Source: Acidovorax sp.
GTDB taxonomy: Bacteria > Pseudomonadota > Gammaproteobacteria > Burkholderiales > Burkholderiaceae_C
Direction: 5' to 3'
DNA length: 64,000 bases
NCBI RefSeq assembly: GCF_027492855.1
Contig: NZ_JAPUDY010000050.1
Coordinates: 1-64,000, forward strand
Below, piece by piece: positions 43,519 to 52,079 of the stretch. Position 1 is the first letter of the stretch. Each line of letters opens with the position of its first letter. The notes below the pieces were generated by a model, which was not told the origin of the DNA, searched no databases, and worked only from the letters and a program-made list of their open reading frames with translations. Made by a program: the position numbers and the translations under genes.

Positions 43519-44394
43519 ATGAAACCCCGTTTTCCCCTCACCCTCCCCGCCCTGACTGCGCTGGCTGCATTGCTGGGCCTGGCCTGCCTACCCGCCCAGG
43601 CCATTGGCAACCTGGCCGATGTCACCATCGTGGACCGCGACACCGGCGCCGCGCTGCAGGTTCACTATGCCAAGGGCGAATACTGGGTGGCTGGCCGGCC
43701 TGGCGCGCGTTATGCCATCACCGTGCGCAACCGCATGGGGGAGCGGGTGCTGGCCGTGCCCTCCGTGGACGGCGTGAACGTGCTCAGCGGCGAAACCGCC
43801 GCCTGGGACCAGCGCGGCTATGTGTTCTCGGCCTACGAGCGCTATCAGATCACCGGCTGGCGCAAAAGCCAAAGTGAAGTCGCGGCTTTCGAGTTCGCGA
43901 GCATTGCCAACTCTTACGCAAGCCGCACCGGTCGGCCCGCGAACGTGGGGGTGATTGGGGTGGCGCTGTTCCGCGAGCAACAGCCCCTGCCAGCGCCCTC
44001 CGTCACGCTTGAGTCAGATCGCCAGCTCCGTGAGAGCAACAATGGCCTCGGGCGCCTGCGCGGAGAGCCCGCATCGCCCGCCGCAGCGGCACCCGCACCG
44101 TCTTCAGAGTCAGATGCGTCCGAACGGTCGGCGGCGGCGGACAGCGTGGCGAAGGCAGCCCCCATGCCGTCTGCCCGGCTGGGCACGGCGCACGGTCAGC
44201 GCGAAACCTCCGTTGTCTCGCACACCACCTTCACGCGCCTGCAAGACCGCCCCAACGAAGTGATCAGCATCCGCTACGACAGCCGCGTGAACCTGATCGC
44301 CGCCGGAGTGATCCGCGAGCCTGTGGCGCGACTGCCGGTGCCCCGCGCGTTTCCGCAGTCGGACAACCTGTCTTATGTGCCTGATCCAAGGTAG
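43519..44394 (+). CDS. Secreted protein of unknown function beside an ECF sigma operon
   Basis: A 291-residue protein with a Sec signal peptide (LTALAALLGLACLPAQA-IG). The first 150 residues look like a compact domain (LADVTIVDRDTGAALQVHY, EYWVAGRPGARYAITVRN), with an Ala/Pro/Ser-rich linker (about 185-215) and a short C-terminal segment. I do not recognise the fold. Its ATG has a GGAG site. It is 40 bp before the ECF sigma gene in the same direction, so it may be a regulon target or a periplasmic sensor part. Confidence 0.75.
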   Translation: MKPRFPLTLPALTALAALLGLACLPAQAIGNLADVTIVDRDTGAALQVHYAKGEYWVAGRPGARYAITVRNRMGERVLAVPSVDGVNVLSGETAAWDQRGYVFSAYERYQITGWRKSQSEVAAFEFASIANSYASRTGRPANVGVIGVALFREQQPLPAPSVTLESDRQLRESNNGLGRLRGEPASPAAAAPAPSSESDASERSAAADSVAKAAPMPSARLGTAHGQRETSVVSHTTFTRLQDRPNEVISIRYDSRVNLIAAGVIREPVARLPVPRAFPQSDNLSYVPDPR

Positions 44395-44434
44395 ATGTTG
44401 CAGGCCCCGGTTCTTTGGGAACCGTTGGTGAGCA

Positions 44435-45052
44435 ATGGGGGCCTCGCATAATGCCCAGGTGCCTGCCGCCCCCACCCCCGAAAACGCCGACGACACCGAC
44501 GAAGCGCTGATGCAACGCTACGCCGGGGGCGACCTGGGCGCGTTCGATGTGCTGTACGGGCGGCACGAGCTGGCGGTGTGGCGGTTCGTGTTCCGCAGCG
44601 TGAAGGTGCAGGCCGTGGCGGACGATTTGCTGCAGGACGTGTGGTTTGCCGTGGCGCGCCATGCGGGCCGCTACGAGGCCAAAGCCAAATTCCGCACCTG
44701 GTTGTTCACCCTGGCGCACAACCGGCTGGTGGACCATTTGCGCACCGCCAAACACCACACCAGCCTGGACGCGAGCGACGATGACGCCCGCAGCCTGGCG
44801 GACACGCTGGTGGCTGACTCCGGGTTCGGGCCGGTGCGGCAGTTGCAGTCACGCGAACAGGCTGCAGCCCTGATCGCCGCCGTGGAACAGTTGCCCCAGG
44901 AGCAGCGCGATGCGTTTTTGCTGCAGGCCGAGGGCGACCTCAGCGTGCAGGACATTGCCGAAGCCACCGGCGTAAATTTTGAAACCGCCAAGAGCCGCCT
45001 GCGTTATGCGCGGGCCAGCCTTCGCCAACAGCTACAGGAGTTCGTACCATGA
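44435..45052 (+). CDS. ECF-type RNA polymerase sigma factor
   Basis: A 205-residue sigma-70 family protein of the ECF group. Region 2 is DDLLQDVWFAVARHAGRYEAK followed by FRTWLFTLAHNRLVDHLR, and region 4 is PQEQRDAFLLQAEGDLSVQDIAEATGVNFETAKSRLRYARASL. Its stop overlaps the next gene start by four bases (ATGA), the usual arrangement for a sigma factor and its anti-sigma protein. The upstream secreted protein gene probably belongs to the same transcript. Confidence 0.92.
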   Translation: MGASHNAQVPAAPTPENADDTDEALMQRYAGGDLGAFDVLYGRHELAVWRFVFRSVKVQAVADDLLQDVWFAVARHAGRYEAKAKFRTWLFTLAHNRLVDHLRTAKHHTSLDASDDDARSLADTLVADSGFGPVRQLQSREQAAALIAAVEQLPQEQRDAFLLQAEGDLSVQDIAEATGVNFETAKSRLRYARASLRQQLQEFVP

Positions 45053-46053
45053 GCGCGCAGGACGACGAACTGGTCCGGCGATACCACGAAGCCAGCGAAC
45101 TGGAAGGCGCCCGCCCCGGCGCACAGGTGAAGGACGCCGTGCGCGCGCATGCGCGGATGCTGGCGGCAGCGGCTGCAACCTCCGCCCCGGCACCACAGCC
45201 CGCCGGGCCCACTGCCCGCATCGCCGCCAACCAATCGCGCTGGAAGATCTCGGCCCTGGCCACCGTGGCCGTGGTGGGCCTGACCGGCTTGCTGATGCTG
45301 CAGTTCGAGCGCGGAACGCCCGAAGAGAGAGACACCGCGTTTGGCCAGCGCCACGCTGAGGCACCACCGGCACCACCGGCACCACCGGCACCACCGCCTG
45401 CCGCACCGCCCATCCCTGCGCACTCGGCGGCCCCCATCGAGGAAGCCACTTCGGCGGCGCCATCAGCCCCTTCGGCCGGCCTGTCAGACAGCGCTCGCAA
45501 CACGGCCGCCCCAGCGGCCAGCCCCTTGGCCAAGACGGCCCCGGCACGGGTGTCGGTACCTACACCTGCACCAACTATCGCCGATGCAGAAACTCAGGCC
45601 GGAGCCCTCTCAGGCTCTCCCGCAACACCGCCGGATGCCCCCATGGCCGCTGCGCCTTCTGCACCACGCGCTGCCGCGCGCGAGCGCTCCGCCGTGCCCA
45701 CAGAATCTGCCGCCGACAGGCTGGCATCACCGCCCCAGGCCGCTGTAGCCCCCCAAGTCCACAAAAACCTCGGCGCCTCGCTGCCGCACGATTTGCGGCA
45801 AGCCGCCCGTGCAGGCAACACCGTGCAGGTAGAAAACCTGATCGCCCAGGGCGCGCCCATTGACGCCCGCGACGGCACGGGCAAAACAGCGCTGATGCTC
45901 GCGGCCATGAACGGCCAGACAGCCACCACACAGAAGCTGCTGGCCCTGGGCGCCAGCCCTGCCCTGGTGGACCGCGACGGCCTGAACGCCGCCCAGCTTG
46001 CCAGACAGCAGGGCTACGCACGCATTGCAGATTTGATTGACGCAGCGCCTTAA
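45049..46053 (+). CDS. Anti-sigma-like membrane protein with C-terminal ankyrin repeats
   Basis: A 334-residue protein. The N-terminal 65 residues (DDELVRRYHEASELEG) sit in the position of an anti-sigma domain and are followed by one membrane segment (ISALATVAVVGLTGLLML, about 66-85), a long Pro/Ala-rich linker with tandem PAPPAPPAP units, and two to three ankyrin repeats at the C-terminus (LPHDLRQAARAGNTVQVENLI, GKTALMLAAMNGQTATTQKLL). If the topology is as in usual anti-sigma proteins, the ankyrin part is periplasmic. It is translationally coupled to the ECF gene. The linker is of low sequence complexity, with a 9-bp DNA tandem repeat near 45361-45400. Confidence 0.8.
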   Translation: MSAQDDELVRRYHEASELEGARPGAQVKDAVRAHARMLAAAAATSAPAPQPAGPTARIAANQSRWKISALATVAVVGLTGLLMLQFERGTPEERDTAFGQRHAEAPPAPPAPPAPPPAAPPIPAHSAAPIEEATSAAPSAPSAGLSDSARNTAAPAASPLAKTAPARVSVPTPAPTIADAETQAGALSGSPATPPDAPMAAAPSAPRAAARERSAVPTESAADRLASPPQAAVAPQVHKNLGASLPHDLRQAARAGNTVQVENLIAQGAPIDARDGTGKTALMLAAMNGQTATTQKLLALGASPALVDRDGLNAAQLARQQGYARIADLIDAAP

Positions 46054-46060
46054 AAACCGC

Positions 46061-46930
46061 TCAAAACCGCACCGCCTCAAAGGCAGGGTGCAGCTCGTCG
46101 ATCCAGTGGTTCAACTCGTCCTGCGTCACATCCAGGTGCTGCATGCAGGCCTCGCCATGCTCCAGCCATTCGCGCGTGGGCGGCAGGTTGTCGTGCTGGT
46201 TGACCAGGTATTCGGCCAGCAAACCCAAGGCCACCAGATGGCGCGCCGTGGGGTCAAAACGCTCATCGTTCAGGCACGCAAAATCATGGTGCAGCCAGAT
46301 CGCCTGCGCCACATCGCCCGGCAGGTGCCAGGTGCGCGCCACGATGGCGCCCATCACCGCGTGGTCGGTGCGGTGGTTGGCATTTTCGGTCTGGGTAAAG
46401 GTGCGGTCCTTGCGGGCCAAGGCCTCGGTTACGGTGCTGGCATAGCCACGCACGGCCTTCACCAGCACCGGCATGCCCACATGGCAAAACAAGCCAAAGC
46501 TGTAACCCAGGCCCGGGTCCAGGTTGTAGAGCTGGTGGCCGATGTGCTCGCAGGCAATGGCGCGGCGCTGTGAGCTTTCCCAAAAATGGTCGAGCAACGG
46601 CGAGCGCACCAGCAGCGCATTGCGGGTGATAAAGGCCGACATCAGCTCCACCGATGGCCGCAGCCCCAGCACCGTGAGCGCCATGCCCACGGTCTGCACA
46701 GGCTGGGCCAGGCCATAGAGCGGGCTGTTGGCCAGCCGCATCACGGCGGCGGCCAGGGCCACGTCGGACGCGGCCAGTTGCTCCAGCGCCGCAGCGTCCA
46801 GCTCGGGCGCGGCCATGATCTGCTGAAGGCGCAGCAGCGACTCGGGGCACGGCGGGATCACGATGGCGCGCACGGCGGGGTGCACGCGGGCCTGCCGGAT
46901 GTGTTGGTCGATGGGGTGTGGAGCGGTCAC
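46061..46930 (-). CDS. HDOD-domain protein
   Basis: A 289-residue protein filled by an HDOD domain (about 20-215: IPPCPESLLRLQQIMAAPELD, AAAVMRLANSPLYGL, VGMALTVLGLRPSVELM). HDOD proteins resemble HD phosphohydrolases without all the metal ligands and usually take part in signalling; a scattered HH (IWLHHDF) follows. It converges on the ankyrin gene with only seven bases between. Confidence 0.85.
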   Translation of the reverse strand: MTAPHPIDQHIRQARVHPAVRAIVIPPCPESLLRLQQIMAAPELDAAALEQLAASDVALAAAVMRLANSPLYGLAQPVQTVGMALTVLGLRPSVELMSAFITRNALLVRSPLLDHFWESSQRRAIACEHIGHQLYNLDPGLGYSFGLFCHVGMPVLVKAVRGYASTVTEALARKDRTFTQTENANHRTDHAVMGAIVARTWHLPGDVAQAIWLHHDFACLNDERFDPTARHLVALGLLAEYLVNQHDNLPPTREWLEHGEACMQHLDVTQDELNHWIDELHPAFEAVRF

Positions 46931-47076
46931 AAAAAATCACCGGGCCGCCGCGTGAGCCGTACACACAGAAAGAAATGGCAGCCGCGCAGTTGCAATTCGT
47001 TGCATTGTGGCGCCAAAAAGCGCTCGTTTGCGCGAATCGGCGTTGGCGCGCGGTTTTTACCCCTGGCAGCTGGGCA

Positions 47077-48024
47077 TCAGATGCCCGCCCCGTCCCCCTC
47101 TTGCAGGCCCTGGCGCGAGTTCAGATGGCTGCGCCCCGGCATGGCCTCGCCCAGGTAGTCCAGAAAGCGCCGCACGGCGGGCGACAGCCCCCGGCGCGAG
47201 GGAAACACCGCGTGCACGATGGCGGGCGCGGGCGCCCAGTCGGGCAACACGCGCACCAGTTTGCGCTCGCGCATTTCATCCTGGCACATGTAGTCGGGCA
47301 TCCAGCACACGCCGGTGCCCGCCACGGCGGCGTATTTGAGCGTGAGCAGGTCATCGGCCACGTAGCGCGGGGTGTGCTGCACCACCTGGTGCGCGCCGCC
47401 GGGGCCGATGAGGTTCCAGGTCGATCGCCCGTCGGGTGCCGACATGGCGATGCTGTCGAGCCGGGCCAGGTCTTCCAGCGTCTGGGGCGTGCCCTGGCGG
47501 ATGAGCAGCTCGGGGCTGGCCACCAAGATTTGTGTGGTGTGGTCGAGCCGCTTGACGACCATGCTGCCGCTGTCGTCCACCGAGGGGCGCACACGCAGAG
47601 CCACGTCGATGCCCTCCTCCACCAGGTTCACCACGCGGTTGCTCACCAGCATGTCGATGCGCACTTCGGGGTAGGTGGTCAAAAACCGAGGAATCAGCTC
47701 GGCCACCACGGTCTGCGCCAGCGTCACGGGGCAGCTCACGCGGATGGTGCCGCGCGGGGTGGTCTGCACCTGGGCCACGGTGTCGGCAGCGGCCTGGGCC
47801 GACTCGCGCATGGCCTGGCAGTGGCGCAAATAGGCCTCGCCCACCTCGGTCAGCGAGAGCTTGCGGGTGGTGCGCTGCAGCAGGCGCACGCCCAGGTGCG
47901 TCTCCAGGTCAGACACGCGCCGGGACAGGCGCGACTTGGGAATGCCGAGCGCACGGCCCGCGGCGGCAAAGCCGCCCCGCTCCACCACTTCGGCGAAATA
48001 CAGCATGTCGTTGAGGTCTTGCAT
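47077..48024 (-). CDS. LysR regulator divergent from azoR
   Basis: A 315-residue LysR protein with helix-turn-helix DLNDMLYFAEVVERGGFAAAGRALGIPKSRLSRRVSDLE, of the subgroup near YhjC/DmlR. It is divergent from azoR across 163 bp, so it most likely regulates azoR and itself. The gap contains AT-rich sequence with several A/T triplets, but no site could be fixed. Confidence 0.9.
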   Translation of the reverse strand: MQDLNDMLYFAEVVERGGFAAAGRALGIPKSRLSRRVSDLETHLGVRLLQRTTRKLSLTEVGEAYLRHCQAMRESAQAAADTVAQVQTTPRGTIRVSCPVTLAQTVVAELIPRFLTTYPEVRIDMLVSNRVVNLVEEGIDVALRVRPSVDDSGSMVVKRLDHTTQILVASPELLIRQGTPQTLEDLARLDSIAMSAPDGRSTWNLIGPGGAHQVVQHTPRYVADDLLTLKYAAVAGTGVCWMPDYMCQDEMRERKLVRVLPDWAPAPAIVHAVFPSRRGLSPAVRRFLDYLGEAMPGRSHLNSRQGLQEGDGAGI

Positions 48025-48187
48025 GGGGTGAGCGCCTGTTCAAAGACGGATCCGTCAATCGTCCTACGAATGGAACAATCTATCGCAAGTTCCCTGCCTT
48101 ATCAACAATTGAGAGAACAACCACAATTGACTCCATGGCCACACGCGGTGCGCGGTGGCTTCCATCGACAAAACCCAGGAGAACCTC

Positions 48188-48841
48188 ATGCAACTGCTTC
48201 ACATCGACTCTGCCATCACCGGTGAACAATCCGTGTCGCGCCAACTGACCGCCCGCATCGTGGCCGCATGGCAGGCCAGCCACCCTGGCACCACGGTGGA
48301 CTACCTGGATCTGGCCGCGCAGGCACCATCGCACCTGTCGGCGCAGTCGCTGGGTTTTCGTACCGGCCAGGCAGCAGCCACCGAGGTGGAACGCAATGAA
48401 AACGCGCTGTCCGAAGCGCTGGTGAGCCAGTTCCTGGCTGCCGACGTGATCGTGATCGGCGCACCGCTGTACAACTTCTCGATTCCCAGTCAGCTCAAGG
48501 CCTGGATCGACCGCATCTCGCAGGCAGGCCGCACCTTCAAATACACCGAAAAAGGCCCCGTGGGCCTGGCCGGTGGCAAGACGGTGATCGTGGCATCGAG
48601 CCGTGGCGGTGTGTATTCGAGCAGCGAAGGCGGCCAGGCCATGGAGCACCAGGAGAGCTACCTGAAGGTGGTGTTCGGCTTCTTCGGCATCACCGACGTG
48701 CGTTTTGTGCGCGCCGAAGGTGTCGCCATGGGCCCAGACGCCAAGGTGGCCGCCCTGGCCTCCGCCGAGCGTGAAATCGCCACCCACGTCAGCGAGGCCG
48801 CCAACCAGGCCCGCGTGGCGCAGGCCGTACAAGCTGCATAA
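48188..48841 (+). CDS. azoR: FMN-dependent NADH-azoreductase
   Basis: A 217-residue flavodoxin-like quinone/azo reductase. Family motifs are [18 protein letters not shown] for the phosphate of FMN and [21 protein letters not shown]. It reduces azo bonds and quinones with NADH in the cytoplasm. An upstream in-frame ATG exists at 48155 but ATG 48188 follows AGGAG. It is divergent from the LysR gene and ends before a strong terminator. Confidence 0.92.
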   Translation: MQLLHIDSAITGEQSVSRQLTARIVAAWQASHPGTTVDYLDLAAQAPSHLSAQSLGFRTGQAAATEVERNENALSEALVSQFLAADVIVIGAPLYNFSIPSQLKAWIDRISQAGRTFKYTEKGPVGLAGGKTVIVASSRGGVYSSSEGGQAMEHQESYLKVVFGFFGITDVRFVRAEGVAMGPDAKVAALASAEREIATHVSEAANQARVAQAVQAA

Positions 48842-48870
48842 GCAGCAGCCCTGCTCTGCCACCCACCCTG

Positions 48871-48906
48871 AAACCCGGCCCTGCGCCGGGTTTCTTCTTT
48901 TTTCAC
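48871..48906 (+). terminator. Rho-independent terminator of azoR
   Basis: AAACCCGGC (48871-48879) pairs with GCCGGGTTT (48885-48893), followed by CTTCTTTTTTC. The 326-bp gap to metQ also holds copy 6 of the dispersed repeat and copy 2 of the GTTCGGGCTGAGCC family, but no gene. Confidence 0.9.
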
Positions 48907-48907
48907 G

Positions 48908-48960
48908 CCAAATCAGCCTCTAGCGCATGCAGAATAAGCGCTAGCAGCTATCATTTTTGA
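48908..48960 (+). repeat. Dispersed ~60-bp palindromic repeat, copy 6
   Basis: AAATCAGCCTCTAGCGCATGCA, GAATAAGCGCTAGCAGCTAT and CATTTTTGA. The left core arm has a single mismatch from AGCGCTT. Confidence 0.8.
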
Positions 48961-48995
48961 ATGGTTGACGACACGAACCACAGGGCCACAGGGCC

Positions 48996-49067
48996 CCGTT
49001 CGCCCTGAGCCAGTCGAAGGGCTGCCAGAGAAAGGCGCCCTGGTTTCGACAAGCTCAACCCGAACGG
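48996..49067. repeat. GTTCGGGCTGAGCC-family inverted repeat, diverged copy 2
   Basis: CCGTTCGCCCTGAGCCAGTC and the opposite arm TTTCGACAAGCTCAACCCGAACGG are recognisable but contain several changes compared with copy 1, so the hairpin is weaker. Confidence 0.75.
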
Positions 49068-49167
49068 ATGGGCGGTGAGCCGCCTCAGAGCCCGTTCAAA
49101 GTGCCACGGATGCCCGCTGCTGCACCCTGCGCGCAACACACGGCACAGCGGCGCGGCCCGCCCAGGC

Positions 49168-49968
49168 TCAGAAGCCGGGCAACACCGAGCCCTTGAACTC
49201 GGTCTGGATGAACTTCTTCACTTCGTCCGAGTGGTAGGCCTTGACCAGCTTGGCCACCCAGGGCTTGTCCTTGTCGGCCTCGCGCACGGCGATCAGGTTG
49301 ACGTAGGGGCTCTTGGCGTTTTCTTGCGCAATCGCGTCCTTGCCGGGGTTCAGGCCCGCCGACAGCGCGAAGTTGGTGTTGATGGCCGAAGCGTCCAGGT
49401 CATCGAGCGAGCGGGCCAGTTGGGCGGCATCCAGCTCCACGAACTTGAGCTTCTTGGGGTTGCTCACCACGTCGAGCGGCGTGGCTTTGAGGCCCGCGCC
49501 ATCGCGCAGCTTGATCAAACCCTTGTCTTGCAGCACCAGCAGCACGCGGCCGCCGTTGGTGGGGTCGTTGGGGATGCCGAACTTGGCGCCTTCCTTCAGG
49601 TCTTCCAGCTTCTTGACCTTCTTGGAATACAGGCCAATGGGGAAGTTGACGGTGTAGCCCACCGACACCAGCTTGTAGCCCCGGTCGGCCACCTGGGCGT
49701 CGAGGTAAGGCTTGTGCTGGTAGCTGTTGGCGTCCAGGTCGCCAGCAGACAGCGCGGCGTTGGGCTGCACGTAGTCGCTGAACTCGACGATCTGGATCTT
49801 GAGGCCGTCCTTCTCGGCGACCTTTTTCACCTGTTCGAAGATTTGCGCGTGGGGGCCGCCCGTCACGCCCACTTTCAGGGGCTTGTCTTGCGCCATGGCG
49901 CCGGTGGAAAAAGCCGCAGCAGCGGCCAGGGCCAGGGCGGATTGCAGGAGGAGGCGCTTGTTGTTCAC
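49168..49968 (-). CDS. metQ: D-methionine-binding protein MetQ
   Basis: A 266-residue NlpA/MetQ-family binding protein. It has a Sec signal ending AMA-Q without the lipobox Cys usual in MetQ lipoproteins. The mature part KVGVTGGPHAQIFEQVKKVAEKDGLKIQIVEFSDYVQPNAAL and IPNDPTNGGRVLLVLQ follow the family. It should supply methionine to MetN-MetI, whose genes lie about 8.3 kb away at 58303-60029 rather than beside it. An AT-rich element like those before sbp and the hydrolase lies upstream. Confidence 0.9.
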   Translation of the reverse strand: MNNKRLLLQSALALAAAAAFSTGAMAQDKPLKVGVTGGPHAQIFEQVKKVAEKDGLKIQIVEFSDYVQPNAALSAGDLDANSYQHKPYLDAQVADRGYKLVSVGYTVNFPIGLYSKKVKKLEDLKEGAKFGIPNDPTNGGRVLLVLQDKGLIKLRDGAGLKATPLDVVSNPKKLKFVELDAAQLARSLDDLDASAINTNFALSAGLNPGKDAIAQENAKSPYVNLIAVREADKDKPWVAKLVKAYHSDEVKKFIQTEFKGSVLPGF

Positions 49969-50015
49969 AGGGAAACCCTTTCGTTGAGAGATGCATGCAT
50001 CCTAGGGTTTTCCCG

Positions 50016-50043
50016 ATAAAACAGAAACGAATAAGTTCTTATT
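50016..50043 (-). promoter_or_regulatory. AT-rich element upstream of metQ, weak relative of the sbp element
   Basis: The stretch beginning ATAAAACAGAAACGAATAAG shares 21 of 28 positions by hand count with the hydrolase-side element, and contains a near palindrome AACGAATAAG...CTTATTTCGTT. It is 48-75 bases before the metQ start. Confidence 0.45.
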
Positions 50044-50086
50044 TCGTTCCAACCCAATCGCATAACAAACTATTCATACGCTGCCT

Positions 50087-51178
50087 TCAGCCTCGCAGGG
50101 CGACGTTGTTCAATTTATCCAGCCGCTCCGGCCAGGTGCCCTCCACCGTTGCGCCCTGCAGCAGGATGCGTGTCCAGGCCACCCAGGCATCCCACTGCAC
50201 ACGCTTGTCCCACGAATTGCCCCAGGCGCTGAGCAGATGCAGCGCGCTCTGGGCGGCGGCCTTGGCCTCGTCCTTGCGCCCGGCCGTCAGATACAACTGC
50301 GCCAGCACCATCTGCGGCTCGCCCACCCAGGGGTTGTGGCGCACGGCACTCTCCAGCACACTGGTGGCCACGTCCAGGTCCACCAGGGGCTGGTCTTGCT
50401 GGATGACGGACCAATACAGCGAGGTGGCCGCCGCCTCATCGGCCGCAGACAGATGCTGCGAGCAATGCGCAAACACCGGCGGCATGGGCAGCACATCCTT
50501 CAGGCCCGGATGCTGCAGCGCTTTGCCCAGCGCATTGATCTGGTGCACCATGCGCCCCGACGGCCGCATCGGCCCCGGCCACAGCGATGCCGCCCAATGG
50601 ACCTTCTGGTCGCGGTGCTGCACCTCAGGGAAGCGCGAAAAAACCTCGTCCTGCCAACTGAACCATTGCTCAATGGTGTCGGCCATGCTCACGATGATGA
50701 AGGCCGCCACCTCGTAGGGCGTGAGCACATGGTCCTTGCCGTCCTTGCCTTGCAGCACCAGGCTGCCATCGGCCTCCAGCGCATGGGCCAGCACCTTCTG
50801 CACGAACTGCGTGCGCGACAGCGTGCAAAACAGATACACCAGGTGCTCGGCCGACTCGCCTGCGATCTCGCGCACACGGGCGCGCTCCTTGGCGGGGTCG
50901 AACTTCACCAGGTCCACAAACGCATTGCCATACACGCTGTGCAGCAGGCCCAAAAGGCGCACATCGCGCGGCTGCTGCCACACGGTCAGGGTGCGCGTCA
51001 CGCCCACCAGGTGGTGGCGAAACGTGCCCGCCTTGTGCCAGTCCTGCCCCACATTGCGCGCCAACACGGTGGGCAGCACGGGCGCCAGGTCTGGGTCGCG
51101 GGCCAGCCACTCGTCGTCCAGCAACGGCAATGCGCGGGCAAACAGGTCGGCGTCCAGAGGGTGCAGCGGCAGGGTCAT
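50087..51178 (-). CDS. DUF6817-like protein with C-terminal TPR-like region
   Basis: A 363-residue cytoplasmic protein. The segment HHLVGVTRTLTVWQQPRDVRLLGLLHSVYGNAFVDL resembles the HD-like DUF6817 domain found in Comamonadaceae and other proteobacteria. The C-terminal part (about 245-350) has TPR-like helices (LVDLDVATSVLESAVRHNPWVGEPQMVLAQLYLTAGRKDEAKAAAQ). No enzymatic function can be given. It stands alone, downstream of a 397-bp region before arsI. Confidence 0.65.
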   Translation of the reverse strand: MTLPLHPLDADLFARALPLLDDEWLARDPDLAPVLPTVLARNVGQDWHKAGTFRHHLVGVTRTLTVWQQPRDVRLLGLLHSVYGNAFVDLVKFDPAKERARVREIAGESAEHLVYLFCTLSRTQFVQKVLAHALEADGSLVLQGKDGKDHVLTPYEVAAFIIVSMADTIEQWFSWQDEVFSRFPEVQHRDQKVHWAASLWPGPMRPSGRMVHQINALGKALQHPGLKDVLPMPPVFAHCSQHLSAADEAAATSLYWSVIQQDQPLVDLDVATSVLESAVRHNPWVGEPQMVLAQLYLTAGRKDEAKAAAQSALHLLSAWGNSWDKRVQWDAWVAWTRILLQGATVEGTWPERLDKLNNVALRG

Positions 51179-51575
51179 GGTGGGGTGTCTCCAAATTCTT
51201 GTGCGATCAAGCGCATCGGCGAGCGGAAAAAATGCAACGTATACACACAGTATCGGCGCTGCAGGGGGTTGTACCGTCGTAACTACCCTCTTGAAATTTC
51301 AATAAAAATAAGGCCCAGCGCTTTACTACATTGCGCAAATAGCTATTAAAAATATAGCAAAATTATCCAAATCTAGGTATACACAAACGCAGGTGTGCCG
51401 CTGCGCCGGTGGCGTTGCGCTTTGCCTGCAATCCCCAAAAAAGGCTTGCGTTTTGGATCAGTACAACCGCCAGGGGTGCGACAGGTACATTCCTGTTTGC
51501 GACCATTTGTGAAGTCTTCCGTCTATACAAGGGCATCGAATGCGATGTGTCTTTCCACCTTGATAGGAGCACCCC
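51179..51575. other. Divergent intergenic region, 397 bp, before arsI
   Basis: It contains copy 7 of the dispersed repeat (51301-51360), then an AT-poorer stretch with a short inverted pair ACAGG (51481-51485) / CCTGT (51492-51496) before arsI. A sigma or ECF promoter for arsI probably lies in 51490-51550 but I cannot fix it; ArsR or SigZ sites were not identified. Confidence 0.4.
51301..51360 (-). repeat. Dispersed ~60-bp palindromic repeat, copy 7
   Basis: CCCAGCGCTTTACTACATTGCGC and AAATAGCTATTAAAAATATAGCA. The right core arm is degenerate. Confidence 0.75.
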
Positions 51576-52079
51576 ATGAAACGCTTTCACGTACACGTCG
51601 CTGTCGACGGCCTCCCCGCCAACATCGTCTTCTATAGCAAGCTTTTTGGACAGCCGCCGTCCAAGCAACGGCCAGACTACGCCAAGTGGATGCTCGAAGA
51701 CCCGCGATTGAACTTTGCCATTTCCTCCCGCGGACATGCATCTGGCGTGAATCACTTCGGCATGCAGGCCGAGACCCCTGAAGAACTGGCTGATCTCAAA
51801 GCGTTGGCAGACGATGCGTCTGAAGGCGCCACGATAGACCAAGGCGAAGCCGCCTGCTGCTATGCCAAGAGTGAAAAACACTGGACCATCGACCCGCAGG
51901 GCATGGCATGGGAGCACTTCCTCACAATGTCCGATGCATTGGCCTTTGGGGAAGACACCGCCATGCAGTCCGGGGCCTGCTGCGCGCCCCTGCGTGTATC
52001 CAATAGTGACTCGGCAGAGCCTGGAGCCTGTTGCGTTCCCCAGGATGCGGCACAAGGCCAGGCTGCGTGCTGTGGCTGA
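51576..52079 (+). CDS. arsI: ArsI/CadI-type vicinal-oxygen-chelate protein with Cys-pair tail
   Basis: A 167-residue VOC-fold protein like the C-As lyase ArsI and the cadmium-induced CadI. The opening RFHVHVAVDGLPANIVFYSKLFGQPPSK is typical. Metal ligands look like His5 or His7, His60 in NHFGMQ and Glu113 in WEHF, and the thiol pair of ArsI is Cys94-Cys95. Past the fold the tail carries three more vicinal pairs, Cys135-136, Cys152-153 and Cys165-166. It would break carbon-arsenic bonds in methylarsenite or bind thiophilic metal. AGGAG precedes the ATG. The next sigma gene overlaps its end. Confidence 0.85.
   Translation: MKRFHVHVAVDGLPANIVFYSKLFGQPPSKQRPDYAKWMLEDPRLNFAISSRGHASGVNHFGMQAETPEELADLKALADDASEGATIDQGEAACCYAKSEKHWTIDPQGMAWEHFLTMSDALAFGEDTAMQSGACCAPLRVSNSDSAEPGACCVPQDAAQGQAACCG

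Noticed and set aside
45361-45400. Tandem 9-bp units as a CRISPR or regulatory array
   Set aside because: They encode a Pro/Ala linker in frame, without spacers.
52022-52045. GGAG at 52023 as ribosome site for the SigZ-like ATG 52045
   Set aside because: The spacing of about 18 bases is too long, so the start of that gene stays uncertain between 52045 and 52072.
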